A DNA stretch of 64,000 nt from JAOPZW01 sp963788935 (GTDB lineage Bacteria; Actinomycetota; Thermoleophilia; Solirubrobacterales; Solirubrobacteraceae): positions 62,001 to 126,000 of the forward strand of contig CAWBIM010000009.1 of the NCBI GenBank assembly GCA_963788935.1. The letters are read 5' to 3'. Below are positions 49,227-59,791 of the stretch, one piece after another. The notes under the pieces were generated by a model. It made no database searches. It worked only from the letters and a program-made list of their open reading frames with translations, and was not told the DNA's origin. Position numbers and translations under genes: made by a program. Each line of letters begins with the position of its first letter. Position 1 is the stretch's first letter.

Positions 49227-50300
49227 GCCGCCGCGGCCTCGCGAGCGTTCGAGATCGCCGGCCGGCCGGTCGGCGGCGGCGCGCCCGTGCTACGTGATCG
49301 CCGAGGCGGGCGCGAACCACAACCGCGACCTCGGCATCGCGCGCGAGCTCATCGACGTCGCCGCCGACGCCGGCGCCGACGCCGTGAAGTTCCAGGTCTA
49401 CTCCGGCAAGGCGCTGTACTCGTCGAAGACGCCGCGCTTCGACTACCTCGAGGACGTCTCCGACAAGGACACGCAGGAGCTCCTCGACGACGACCGCGCT
49501 GCCGCGCGAGTGGCTGCCCGAGCTCGCCGCGCACTGCGCGCGCGCGCGGCATCGCGTTCTTCGCGACGCCGTTCGACGCCGACGCCGTCGACGAGCTCGC
49601 CGCCGTCGGCGTGCCGGCGTTCAAGATCGCCTCCTTCGAGCTCGTCGACCTCGAGCTGATCGCGCACGGCGCGCGCAAGGGGCGTGCCGCTGATCCTGTC
49701 GACCGGGATGGCGACGTACGGCGAGATCGAGGACGCGCTCGACGCCGCGGCGACGGCCGGCGCGACGCGAGGTGGCGCTGCTGCGCTGCGCGTCGCTCTA
49801 TCCGGCGCCGCCGGACATCATGAACCTGCGCGCGATGGCGACGATGCGCGAGGCGTTCGGCGTGCCGGTCGGGCTGTCCGACCACACCGAGGGCATCGCG
49901 CGTCGCCGACCGGCGCCGCGGCGCTCGGCATGGACCTGCTCGAGAAGCACTTCACGCTCGACCGCGGCGATGCAGGGCCCCGACCACCCGTTCGCGATCG
50001 AGCCCGACGAGCTGCGCGCGCTCGTCGCCGGCGATCCGCGACGTCGAGGCGGCGATGGGCAACGGGCGGCTCGAGGGCCCGTCGCGAGGCCGAGGCGCGA
50101 GGAGATGTACACGCTCGCGCGCCGCGTCGATCGTCGCCGCGGCCGACATCCCGGCGGGCACGACGATCGCGCGCGAGCATGCTGACCGTCAAGCGGCCGG
50201 GCTACGGCATCGCGCCGAAGCACATGACGCTGCGTCGTCGGGCGCACCGCGCGCGGTCGACATCGAGTTCGACGACATCGTCACGTGGGAGATGGTCTGA
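49223..50300 (+). CDS. pseI: Pseudaminic/N-acetylneuraminate synthase family protein PseI/NeuB (multiply frameshifted)
   Basis: Condenses phosphoenolpyruvate with a 6-carbon amino sugar to form the 9-carbon nonulosonate. ATG 49223. TIM barrel: FEIAGRPVGG, YVIAEAGANHNRDLGIARELID, AVKFQVYSGKALYSSKTPRF, FFATPFDADAVDELA, LILSTGMATYGEIEDAL and VGLSDHTEGIA, EKHFTLDRG. C-terminal SAF (antifreeze-like) domain: SIVAAADIPAGTTI, MLTVKRPGYGI. About 17 insertions are needed to read it through. Assigned as PseI rather than NeuB/LegI because PseB, PseC, PseH and PseG lie upstream; the YSSKTPRFDYLED segment also fits PseI. Confidence 0.85.
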
Positions 50301-51700
50301 GGGTCGCCGTCCTCGGCCAGGGGTCGATCGGGCGGCGACACGCCGGGCTGCTGCGCGACCTCGGCTGCGACGTCGTCACCTACGACCCGTCAGCCGGGCG
50401 GGTCGGCGCCGAGCCGAGGACGGCGGCGCTCGCCGGCGCGGACGCGGTCGTCGTCGCGAGCCCCAGCAGCGAGCACGCCCGCCAGGCGGAGGCCTGCGTC
50501 GGCGCGGGCGTCCCGGTGCTGGTCGAGAAGCCGCTCGCGCTCGACGCGCGCCGGCGCCGCGGGCCTCGAGCGCCTCGCCGCCGAGCGCCGGCGTGCCGCT
50601 CGCCGTCGCGATGAACCTGCGCCACCACCCCGGCGTGCGCGCGCGTGCGCGACGCGCTGCCCGAGATCGGCCGGCCGCTGCGCGCCGCGGTCTGGTGCGG
50701 GTCGTGGCTGCCCGGCTGGCGGCCCGGCACCGACTACCGGCGCACCTACAGCGCGCGGCGCGCGCTCGGCGGCGGCGATCCTGCTCGACGCGATCCACGA
50801 GGTCGACGAGCTCGTGTGGCTGCTCGGTCCGGCGCGCCACGCGTGTCCGGCGACGCTGCCGACGGTGTCCGACCTCGAGCTCGACGTCGAGGACGTCGCG
50901 CTGCTGCAGCTCGAGCTCGCCTCGGGCGTGCCGGCCACGATCACGCTCGACTACCTCGACCGCGCCTACCACCGCGGCTGCCGCGTCGTCGGCGCGGACG
51001 GGACTGTGGCGTGGGAGTGGACCGCCGAGGAGGTCGTCGTCCACGCCGGCCGGCGAGCGCGCGGCACGTCGCGCGCCGCGCGACGTCGCGCCGACATACC
51101 GCGCGCGAGCTCGCCGAGTTCCTCGACGCGGTCCGCACGGGCCGCGCGCCCGCGAGCTCGGCGCCGAGGCGGTCTCGGTGCTGGCGGTCATCGACGCGGC
51201 GCGCGTGGCGCACGGCGGAGGGCGCCGCGTCGCCGTCGGGCTCGCGCTGCGCCGCGGCGGCGCCCGCCGACAGCGACCGCGTGCTGCGTTGGCGCAACGA
51301 CCCCGTGGCCGTCGCCAACTCGGCGTCGATACCGGCGCCGCCGACCCGGCCGGCCACGCCGCGTGGTTCGCCCGCGGTCCTCGCCGATCCGGCGCGCGCC
51401 CTCTGGATCGTCGAGGAGAACGGCGTGCCGGTCGGCTTCGTGCGGATCGACCGCGGCGGCGACCCGGGGACCGCGCAGATCTCGATCGCGGCTGGCGCCG
51501 GAGGCGCGCGGGCGCCGGCTCGCAACGCCGATCCTCGACCTCGCGGGCGCGGCCGCCGCGGCCATCGGCGTCAGCCGCCTCGTCGCGACGATCCGGCGCG
51601 AGAACGACCCTCGTTGCGCGCCTTCCCCGCCGCCGGCTACGGGGACGCCGCAGCGGACGGCGTCAGCCTGACGCTCGAGCGGCGGGCTGCCCTGCGCTGA
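50285..51700 (+). CDS. Gfo/Idh/MocA oxidoreductase apparently fused to a GNAT acetyltransferase (multiply frameshifted)
   Basis: GTG 50285 overlapping the pseI end. The N-terminal half is a Gfo/Idh/MocA NAD(P)-dependent dehydrogenase: RVAVLGQGSIGRRHAGLLRDLG, DAVVVASPSSEHARQA, VLVEKPLALDA, GILLDAIHEVDELVWLLG and GVPATITLDYLDRAYHRGC. The C-terminal ~160 residues are GNAT: LALRRAAPADSDRVLRWRNDP, LWIVEENGVPVGFVRID, QISIALAPEARGRRLATPIL and VATIRRENDPS. Between them (about 51180-51300) no stop codon exists in any forward frame, so the two are either one fused protein or separated by a lost stop. About a dozen indels. Likely tailors the nonulosonate or its precursor (oxidoreduction, acyl transfer). 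Confidence 0.65.
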
Positions 51701-52913
51701 CGGTGCCGGCGATCGCGGCGTCGACGAACGCGTCGACGCGCGCGCTGTACGTCGGCGTCGGCTCGCAGAACATCTCTTCGATCAGCGCGCGGCGCGCCGC
51801 GACGTCCTCCGGCGACAGCTCGGAGCCGACGGCGCGCCGGACGATGTCCGTCACCTCCTGCGCCGACCGGGCGAACCGCACGACGCGCCCGACCGACCCA
51901 TCGGCTTCGTCGAACTGCGCGTCGACGTCGTTCGTACACGCGCCGAACCGCACGGCGACGACCTCGGCCGGCGACAGCAACGCCTCGGTCAACGCGAGCG
52001 TGCAGAACCCGACGGCCACGAACGCCCGCCGCAGAAGCTCCGGAACGGGTGTCTCGGACGTGACCTCGAGCGGGGCTCCCGAGCGGGCGACCATCTCCCG
52101 CACGACGACCTCCTCGTACGGGTCACGGCACTTCACGATGAAGCGGGTTCCATCCTCTGCACCTCGCGCCGCGTCGGCGAAGGCGGCGAGGACCTCGGGG
52201 AAGGTCGCTTAGCCGTGCTGCCAGTCGTTGGAAAAGGAGAACAGCACCGCGACGTCTCGCGTGTCGGGCACCGTCAGGTCGACCCACTCGTCGAGGCGCG
52301 GCATTCCCGTGACCCAGACCTGCTCGGGAGGAAAGACGCCCTGGTCAGCGAGAATGTCGCGGCTTCGCGGCCCGAAAACCGCAACGCCGCGCCGTAGTAA
52401 CGGAAACCGGAGAGACTCGCGGCAAAAGCGCGGTGGCCGTAATCCGTCACCGCGTGCTCCTTGCAGAGCGCCAGGAAGGGCATGCCCACGCTTCGACCGG
52501 CACGACGCAGGAATTCGTCCGGCGCGTAATCGACACTTCCGGTCAGCACCGCCTCGATTCCGTGACCGTGGCGCGCGGCCTGTAGGAAGCTGACAGCAAA
52601 TCGCTCGGCCCGGCGGATGGTTCGCCGCGGGCACCTTCGGCAGCTCAGCCTGGAATGCGGTTTGGACGAAAAAGTGGTGCGGCAACCACGCCTGCTCGAA
52701 AAGGTAAACGAGCTGCTGGCGGATGACGGCCAGCGCGCGCGTCGTTCGCGCGCGCAACTGCGCAATGTCTTTGCCGAAAACGTCGCGGTCTATACATAGG
52801 CAGGCAGGTCGGAGCCCGTCGGCCGACGTGATCAGTCGTGCGCAGAGCTTGCCCGCGAGCTCAGGACCAAGCGTGCGACCGACCACGCGAAATGTGCGCT
52901 CCGAAAGGACCAC
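51663..52913 (-). CDS. Surface-carbohydrate biosynthesis protein (CDP-glycerol/GT-B-like), with frameshifts and an in-frame stop
   Basis: ATG 52913 (MVLSERTFRVVGRTLGPELAGKL). The coding track runs through ICIDRDVFGKDIAQLRARTT, a frame change near 52600 (FAVSFLQAARHGHGIEAVLTGS..MPFLALCKEHAVTDYG), another near 52395 (VAVFGPRSRDILADQGVFPPEQVWVTGMPRLDEWV), and reaches FSFSNDWQHG followed by TAA at 52209-52211. The same frame continues without interruption (FPEVLAAFADAARG..FIVKCRDPYEE) to a stop at 51663. VTGMPRLDEW and the FG.RSRDIL segment match surface-carbohydrate/capsule synthesis proteins with a CDP-glycerol-transferase-like fold. Overlaps the GNAT 3' end by 38 bp. Codon use is less GC-biased than upstream. 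Confidence 0.6.
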
Positions 52914-52955
52914 AGAGACGGCTAGGCGCCTCGCGCGCCGAGTAAGTGTTCCCGA

Positions 52956-54465
52956 TCACACTGGCTTCGCGGTCGACATCGCGGCGACCTCTTCGATGAG
53001 CGTCTGCGCCGTCACCGCGGCGTCGGCAGGCGAGCGACCGCCCGACTCCCAGCCGCCGACCCGGGACGCCAACCAGCGGGCAGCGAGGGCGCGTAGGCAG
53101 CTCTCGTCGCTGGCCGGCTTGAAATGTGTGACGACGGGCGACGACTTCTCTGAGATGCTCCCAAGACATCACACGCTCGACGCCGTCGAAGTGCTCGTAG
53201 TACACGGATCCAAACAGAACCGCCGGCACGCCAAGGCACATTGCCTCAATCGAGATGGTTCCCGTCAAAGTGAAAACCATCTCAGCGCCGCGGATCACGT
53301 CACTTGACGGCACCGCGTCACTTAGCACGAGCACGCCCGGCACGGAGTGCAGCTCTTTGTAAAAGCTTGGGTCGCGCCAGCCGGCCTGAACGCGATGCTC
53401 CTTGACCACTAGCGGCAAATCAGCAGGAAGGGCGGCCGCAATGTTACGAATGGTCGCCACCTGGTCCTGGAACTCGTGGGCCCAGCCCTCCACCGTAACT
53501 TCAGGCTGCGAGTGGATGAAATATGCGGCGTAACGCCCACCCGGGAGGGTGCTCGTCGCCTCGCGATCGAACGCGTCACGCAGCAGTCGGCGACGTGCCT
53601 TGCGCGCTAATCGGCTCGCAGGCCGAAGCAAGTCCGGATACGTACTGTGCGGTGAAGAGACGGCGTCGGGCGTCCGCGCGACCCGCCAGTCGGCGGCAAG
53701 GTTGAGTACGCGGCGCGGTCCGAACCGCTCCCTCGGACTGTCCAAGTAGTTTGAGACCGAATCGCGCGGCACCACGAGAGTGGAGCCGGCGCGGATAGCT
53801 GTGAGCGTCTTGCGCGCGTGCGCAGTCGCAGCACCTGGAGGCGGTGCGTGCTCAAGCGCCGCATAGGTCTCGATGCATTCGCTCCATTGGCCCTCTAAGC
53901 CCTCCGCAAACTGTATGCGCCCAGGGAGGTACGGCAGGTTCATCGGACCGAGGAATGGCACGCCCTCGGCGGCCACGACGCGAGCCACGAGACGCGCGGA
54001 GAACATGCTTGGCTCCGCAACGACCGCGCGCGGGGGCCCGTTCTGCAGACGCCCACGCACCGTCTCAGCGATCGTTGTACTCAAACGGCACACGTCCTCC
54101 CACACCCAACGATGCGCGAGGCCCAGCGGTGGCAACTCGAGATGGTTCACCCCGGTGAGCATGCGGTCCACACTTGCCTCGCGGTGCAGGAAGGGCCCGA
54201 AACCAAGCTCCTCTTCAAGCTGAGCTGCGGCGGCAAGTACGTTTGGATCCGGCGGCTGGTGCTGATTAGCTGCCGGGCGGCGCCAGTCGCCGCGTAGGTC
54301 GACAATCGCGTCGAACGCGTCGCCCTGCGCCTCGGCTACATCGCGTTCGATCGGATCGACGATCCACAGCTCGTTACCGATGCCGTGGCGGCGCAACTCC
54401 CGCGCCAGCCGCCCAATCCACGGGATCTCGGAGCGGTAGGACATGAAGGCAAAGCTATTCAGCAT
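52956..54465 (-). CDS. Capsule polysaccharide synthesis protein (KpsC/KpsS-like domain; one frameshift)
   Basis: About 502 residues from ATG 54465 (MLNSFAFMSYRSEIPWIGRLAREL). The C-terminal half has the Capsule_synth pattern: YFIHSQPEVTVEGWAHEFQDQV, ATIRNIAAALPADLPLVVKEHR, VLSDAVPSSDVIRGAEMVFTLTGTISIEAMCLGVPAVLFG and VYYEHFDGVERV. A frame change near 53145 replaces an Arg-rich shadow by SSPVVTHFKPASDESCLRALAARWLASRV..LIEEVAAMSTAKPV ending at 52956. Members of this family are glycosyltransferases (Kdo-transfer in group 2 capsules) or related. More A/T-ended codons than most of the window suggest acquisition. Forty-two bases before the next gene. Confidence 0.75.
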
Positions 54466-54511
54466 GGCTCGGATGAGGACGGTACAGCGAGAGGCTCGGC
54501 TTGGCCTCGGG

Positions 54512-56343
54512 CTACACCGATTGGCTCTCGAGAATCCGGCGAAAACGAGTCGGCGCGGAGGTCAGCTCCTCCCACGACCCGACCTCCGCGATCCTGCCCC
54601 CCTCAAGGACGACGATCTGGTCCGCGACGCTTAGCGTGTGAGCGCGATGAGTGACCAACAGGACTGCCCGATCGCGCTTGATCTCGCCAACGGCCTGCAT
54701 GATAAGGGCCTCGGAATCCGCGTCGAGCGCAGCGGTCGCCTCGTCGAGGCAGAGGAGCCCGGGATCGCGATAAAGCGCCCGAGCCAGTGCTAACCGCTGG
54801 CGCTGACCGCCGGAAAGCTTCGAGCCGCGCTCGCCGATGTGCGAATCGAGACCGTCCGGGGTCGCAAGGACGAAATCAGCGGCGGCCGCCATTCGAAGGC
54901 AGCGCAAGATGCGCTCACGGTCGGGCTGCCCGTCGCCGATCGCGACATTCTCGCCGACGGTTCCCGAAAACATCGTGCTGTCCTGCATAACCAGGCCGAG
55001 CTGGCTGCGCCACCACGCACGGTCGACCTCGCGCGAAGACAACGCCGTCGACGGTCACCTCCCCGCCGAGCGGGTCAAGCAGGCCGACAAGGAGGTCCAT
55101 CAGAGTCGTCTTACCGCTGCCGGACTCGCCAACGATCGCCGTGCACGTTCCTTTGCGCAGGTCGAGGTCGATGCCGGACAGGATCGGACCGGTCGTGGGG
55201 TAGGCGAAGTCGACGCCGCGGGCGCTCATGCAGGCGAATCGCGGTAGACGTCGCGCACCGCCCGGCTGGTCTTTCACCGCCGACGCCACGCGGTGGACTT
55301 CGCGCCAGCTCTCGTACCACGGCTGGAGGATGCGCGCGAGGTACAGCGAGTCGTTCACCAGCGTGAGCCGCGGCGCAAGCCGGTAGAAGACGGCGAGGAA
55401 GACCAGTGAAGTGCCGATCTGGGCCGAAGCCGCAACGAGCGACAATGCTAGAAATCCACGCGACGAACAGAATGCCGCTCCCCTCGTAGAGGAAGCGCAC
55501 GACCGTCGATGGAGTCATGGACTTCACTGACTTATCGCGGAACTTCTCGACGAGTGCCGCTGTGCGGCTCCACGCCTCCTCCGCTAGGCCGGTAGCTCGC
55601 ACATATTTGAAGCCCCCGAACACTTCGGTGGTCTCGCGGCTCAGCTCGTCAGTGACGCTCGACAGCTCCGCCGAGTGGGCGCTCGCACGTGCCGAAGCGC
55701 GCTTGTAAGCGAGCACCGCGACCGCGCCGAACGCCAACGTGAACAGAGTCATCGGCACCGATATCGCTAGGGCGACGACGAGAAACACGCCGGTCACAGC
55801 GGTTGCGCCTACCGCTTGCAGAAGGCTGACAACACCGATCGCCGCCTGCGAGCCGTCGAGGAGGACAGTCTTCGTTATGTCGCCGAGGCGCATCTCAAGG
55901 AACGGTAGCCACGGCATGTCGAGCAGAGCCCGCGTCATCTTCCGGCGTAGGTCCGCCTCGATCTGATAGCGGACTTGGATCGTTAGCCGGCCAACAACAA
56001 ACGTAGCTAGCGCCGATCCCACGCCCAGAATCGCGAACAGCACGATCGAACGGAGGATCACTGTGTCCGGGTTGGCACCCGGACCGGCTCCTAGTAACCG
56101 CCCGAGGAACCCCGGCTCGGCCGAGGATGCGAACCCAGCATTGAGTGCCGGGATAAGTGCCGCGAGCGCGAGGCCCTCGAGCAGCCCGTTCGCCGCTAGG
56201 AAAACAACGAGCGCGACTTTACGACTGGAGCCTGCGCCAGCGTCGCGGTAGTCAGCGAGCATTTGGCGCAGTGTGCGTTCACGCCCAGAGCGTCCCCGGC
56301 CTGATGACCACAGGGCGGCGAAGGTTCGCGTTGCCGTGCTCAC
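54512..56343 (-). CDS. ABC exporter, fused membrane and ATPase domains (MsbA-like; two frameshifts)
   Basis: About 600 residues from GTG 56343, which overlaps the upstream stop (GTGA). Residues ~35-330 are a six-helix type-1 exporter domain (KVALVVFLAANGLLEGLALAALIP; GVVSLLQAVGATAVTGVFLVVALAIS; coupling region MTRALLDMPWLPFLEMRLGDI). The ATPase has Walker A GESGSGKTTLMDLL, the Q-loop MQDSTMFSGTVGENVAIGD, signature KLSGGQRQRLALARALYRDP, Walker B LLCLDEATAALD and H-loop LVTHRAHTL. Frame changes near 55450 and 55040. Within the glycan locus it probably flips a lipid-linked saccharide or exports a surface component. Confidence 0.85.
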
Positions 56344-57538
56344 GCCGCCCCCCCGCCAGCGCGCGCCAGCAGGTCCTCGTAGACCGCCTCGTTTTCACGT
56401 GCCGTCCGCCGGCTGTCGAAGGCCTCGCGGACATGGGTCTGACCGGCGCTGCCATTGCCTCGCGACGCCCGGGCTGCTCGGCGCTTGCGCGCAGCGCTCG
56501 AGCAAGGTCGCTGGATCGGCCGGGGCGACAAGCAGGCCCGTGCGTCCGTCCTCGATAATCTCCGGGAATGCCCCCAACGCGCGTCGCGACGACGGCGTGC
56601 CGAGGCACAGCGACTCGATGAGCACCTGACCGAACGCCTCGCTCAGGCTCGGCAGCACTGTGAGGTCGGCGACTTGGTAGACGAGGGCAAGTCGCGCCGA
56701 TGTCCCAGAGAACGTGACCGCGTCCTGAATGCCGAGCTCCTCGACTCGTCACTCGAAGTGCTCGCGGTCGGGGCCATCGCCAGCGACAAGGAGCGTGAAT
56801 GGTCCGATACGCTCTCGCGTGCAGCCGCGCAGCGCATCGAAAAGGTGCTCGTGCCCCTTCTCCCGATCAAGGCGCGCTGGGACGAGTATCGCGAGCTGGT
56901 CTCCGTAAGCTCGTAGTTCGACGCCTAAGGCTCGAGGCAAGCTCAGCCGGGTCGGCGGCGTAAGTCGCTCGATGTCGAGCCCGTAATAGACAACACGGAC
57001 CTTGTCCGGGCGGCGCGGCCTCGCGCTCCATCATGACCGACCGCGTGAACTCGGAGTTGGTAATCACCGCGTGGCTGAGTTTCGTTGCTAGCTGGTCAGC
57101 GCGTACGTGGAGTCGACGACCGCCTCGATGCAGCAGGTCACTGTGGTGGCGGCCAACGATGCGCGCTCGGGTATCGCGAACCGCGGCGGCGAATGTTCCG
57201 AGCAGCGCCGGTTCGTAAAGGTGCGCGTGAACGATGTCCGGCCGGAGTCGTGAGACAAATCGCGCGAGCTGCAGTTCCGTCGCCAGCGCCCAGCCGCCGC
57301 GGCCGAGATGTCCCGTTCCTGAAGTGTGACCTCTCGGCGCCTCATCCAGCGCGACATAGGTGGACACGCCAGGCACCGTGAGCAACTCGGCGCGATCCTC
57401 AGCGAGCCGATGCAGCGAGGTAAAGACAACTTGATAGCGCTCGCCGTCCGCGAACCGGGCGAGGTCCGGAAAGTAGCCGCTCGCGAAGTCGCCATCGAGC
57501 ACGTGCACGAGGCGGCGCCGGGCACGGGGCTCAGGCAT
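56340..57538 (-). CDS. GT4-family glycosyltransferase (multiply frameshifted)
   Basis: ATG 57538 (MPEPRARRRLVHVLDGDFASGYFPDL), overlapping the previous stop. GT-B features: RPDIVHAHLYEPALLGTFAA, ARIVGRHHSDLLH, LSHAVITNSEFTRSVMM in the N-terminal domain; LAILVPARLDREKGHEHLFDAL, FTLLVAGDGPDREHFE, DLTVLPSLSEAFGQVLIESLCLGTPVVATRVG (donor-binding E-x7-E) and FPEIIEDGRTGLLVAPADP in the C-terminal domain. Frame breaks near 57015, 56755, 56660-56570 and 56460-56440. Donor and acceptor unknown. Confidence 0.8.
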
Positions 57539-58793
57539 CCGCCGGAGGGTATCGGCTTGCTCGTGTTTCCTCCGAACGCACGGCGAGGCGCGCGTAGAGC
57601 CGCGCGTACGACGGGATACCGACGTCTCGCAAAGACAGCTCCTCGCGTGCACAGTGACGGGCACGCTCCGCCTCGCTCGGCGTCGCCGATTACCGACGCG
57701 AGCGCGTCCGCACCGCGCTCGAGCGCCGCGGGCTCGAAGTCGTCGAGCACGACGCCGGTGCCGTAGCGCTCGAGGACCGCATCGACGTCCCCGACGCCGC
57801 GGCCGGTCACGACCGGGCAGGCCGGCCGCAAGGTACTCGCCGATCTTCGTCGGCGAGGAGGAGATCTTCGAGTACGTCGGGCGGATGAACGCGAGCGCAG
57901 CGTCGGCGGCGGCCAGGTACGCCGGCACCTCCGGGGCGGGCGCCGAGCGCACGGTGCAGTCGCTCGCGGCGACGCCAAGGGCCTCCAACTCGGAGTCGAT
58001 CAGCGCGCGGTCACTCTGCGTGAGCACGAGCAGGTGGAGGTCGGGGATCTGGCGCTTCGCGCGCACGTAGAACTCGACCATCTCGCGCTGCAGGTACCAG
58101 CCGCCGAGCTTTCCGACGTAGAGCAGGACCGTGCGGTCCTCGAGGCCGAGCGCGGCGCGCATCTCGTCGCGCCGCGGCCGCGCGGCCTCGACCGCCTCTA
58201 TGTCCGCACAGCATGGGATGACCTCGACGCGCGGGTCGTCAGGCGCGAACAGAACGCGGCGAACCGCGTGCGTGAGCACGACGAGGCCCTCGGCGCGGCG
58301 GATGCCGGCGTCCTGGACGGCACTCGTCAACCGGAACGGGACCGAGCCGCGGCGCCAGTTGCCCATGTCGACGTACTCCTCGGCCAGGATCCCGCGGATG
58401 TCGAACAGCAGCTCGAACGGCGCGACGCGCCGCGCGAGCAGCGCCATGGCGGCGGGGATGTGCGAGCGCGCGTGCACCGCCTGAAGCCGGAAGTGCCGCA
58501 CAAGCCCGGCGACGACCGCCGCGCCGAGCAGCGTGTCGAAGACCGTCGCCGGCAGGCTCGGGCGCTTGTGGTAGCGCAACCCGTGCCAGTGGATCCGCTC
58601 AGCGCGCATCTGCTCGCGGAACTCGCGCCGGCGGGCGCGCGTGAGGCGGCTCGTCTCGAACGTGAGCAGATGGACGACGTGGCCCTGCGCGGTGAGGCCG
58701 GCCAGGTACGCGACGACCTGGGTGCGGACGAGCGGGTCATCGAGGGAGAGGTAGCAGACGTAGAGCGACCGCAGTCGGCGGCGCGGGCGTCAC
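57531..58793 (-). CDS. GT4-family glycosyltransferase (frameshifted)
   Basis: About 415 residues. GTG 58793 with one skipped base near 58772 leads into SLYVCYLSLDDPLVRTQVVAYLAGLTAQGHVVHLLTFE; the long frame is otherwise open from 58609. Motifs: AVHARSHIPAAMALLARRVAPF, FDIRGILAEEYVDMG, AEGLVVLTHAVRRVLF, IPCCADIEAVEAARP, VLLYVGKLGGWYLQREMVEFY, FIRPTYSKISSSPTKIGEYLAAGLPVV. Frame changes near 57820 and 57690; the end AERARHCAREELSLRDVGIPSYARLYARLAV reads to a TGA at 57531. The layout resembles WbuB-like enzymes that work on surface amino sugars. Confidence 0.8.
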
Positions 58794-58864
58794 GTCGACC
58801 GCGGGGCGCTCGCGCTCATCGCGGCCAGGATAGTGCCCGCGACCCGCAGCTAGCGTGTGAGGCC

Positions 58865-59791
58865 ATGGCCTCGACTCATGCCCGCACGCACGACAGCGTC
58901 ATCGAGATCCCCGGCGAGTTGCACGACGCGCTCGGGCGCCCGCGCCGCATCGTCCTCACCCCGGGATCGGACGGCAGCCTCGTGTTGCGCGGGCAACGGT
59001 TGCGCAATCGTGTCGGCGAACCGGCGCGGCGGCTGCTGGGCCGCGGGTCGGCTTCGCTTGTGGCCACGCTCGAACGCGGCGGTGACCCCGCCGCGTTCCG
59101 AACACGGACGACCCTCGGCGCGCACGAATACGGGATTGCGAACTACGACGTCTCGTACTCGCTGCTGCCGATCGAGGGCTCGCCCGCGGCCGACAGCCGC
59201 GAGGCTTTTTGGGGCAGCGTCGAGGACTACCACGAGCATCGCGAGCTCGAGCAGCAGGACCCCGTGGCCCACCGCGTCAGCGAGTGGCTGGCCGGCGAAG
59301 TGCTGTCTCCCCTGGGGTCCTCCTTCTTCGAGCTCGGTTGCGGCGCAGGCCGAAACCTAAGCGCGCTGCGCCGTCGCGCTCCCGAGGCTGGGCTCCACGG
59401 TCTGGACATCAGCGGCTCCGCGATTCGTCAGGCGGCACAACACCTCCCCGACGCGGACCTGCGCGTCGGCAGCCTCTATGAGCTCGAGTCGTTCGCCGAC
59501 AGGTCCATCGACGTCGTCTATACGAGCGGCGTGCTGATGCATGTGCCGCACGACAAGGTCGCGGGCGTCGTGCGCGAGATCCACCGGATCGCGCAAGTCG
59601 CGATCGTGCACTTCGAGCTGCACGGGCCGAGCCACGGGTTCGACTTCCACCGCTATCCGCGTGACTACGCGGCTCTCTACCGCGAGCTCGGGTTGCCGTG
59701 CGAGTACGAGGTGTTCCCGTCCGACGACTACCGCTCCACCGGCCTCGCGTCGTTCTCCCACGCCCTCGTCGTCTCCAGGCTCCCGACATGA
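58865..59791 (+). CDS. SAM-dependent methyltransferase (class I)
   Basis: 308 residues, intact, from ATG 58865. The first ~140 residues are a unique beta-rich region (SVIEIPGELHDALGRPRRIVLTPGSDGSLVLRGQ). The Rossmann methyltransferase follows: FFELGCGAGRNLSALRRRAPEAGLHGLDISGSAI (motif I and acidic loop), DADLRVGSLYELESFADRSIDVVYTSGVLMHVP (motif II/post II). It lies at a divergent junction after the GT4 genes and its stop overlaps a second methyltransferase. It may methylate a sugar of the polymer; the acceptor is unknown. Confidence 0.85.
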   Translation: MASTHARTHDSVIEIPGELHDALGRPRRIVLTPGSDGSLVLRGQRLRNRVGEPARRLLGRGSASLVATLERGGDPAAFRTRTTLGAHEYGIANYDVSYSLLPIEGSPAADSREAFWGSVEDYHEHRELEQQDPVAHRVSEWLAGEVLSPLGSSFFELGCGAGRNLSALRRRAPEAGLHGLDISGSAIRQAAQHLPDADLRVGSLYELESFADRSIDVVYTSGVLMHVPHDKVAGVVREIHRIAQVAIVHFELHGPSHGFDFHRYPRDYAALYRELGLPCEYEVFPSDDYRSTGLASFSHALVVSRLPT

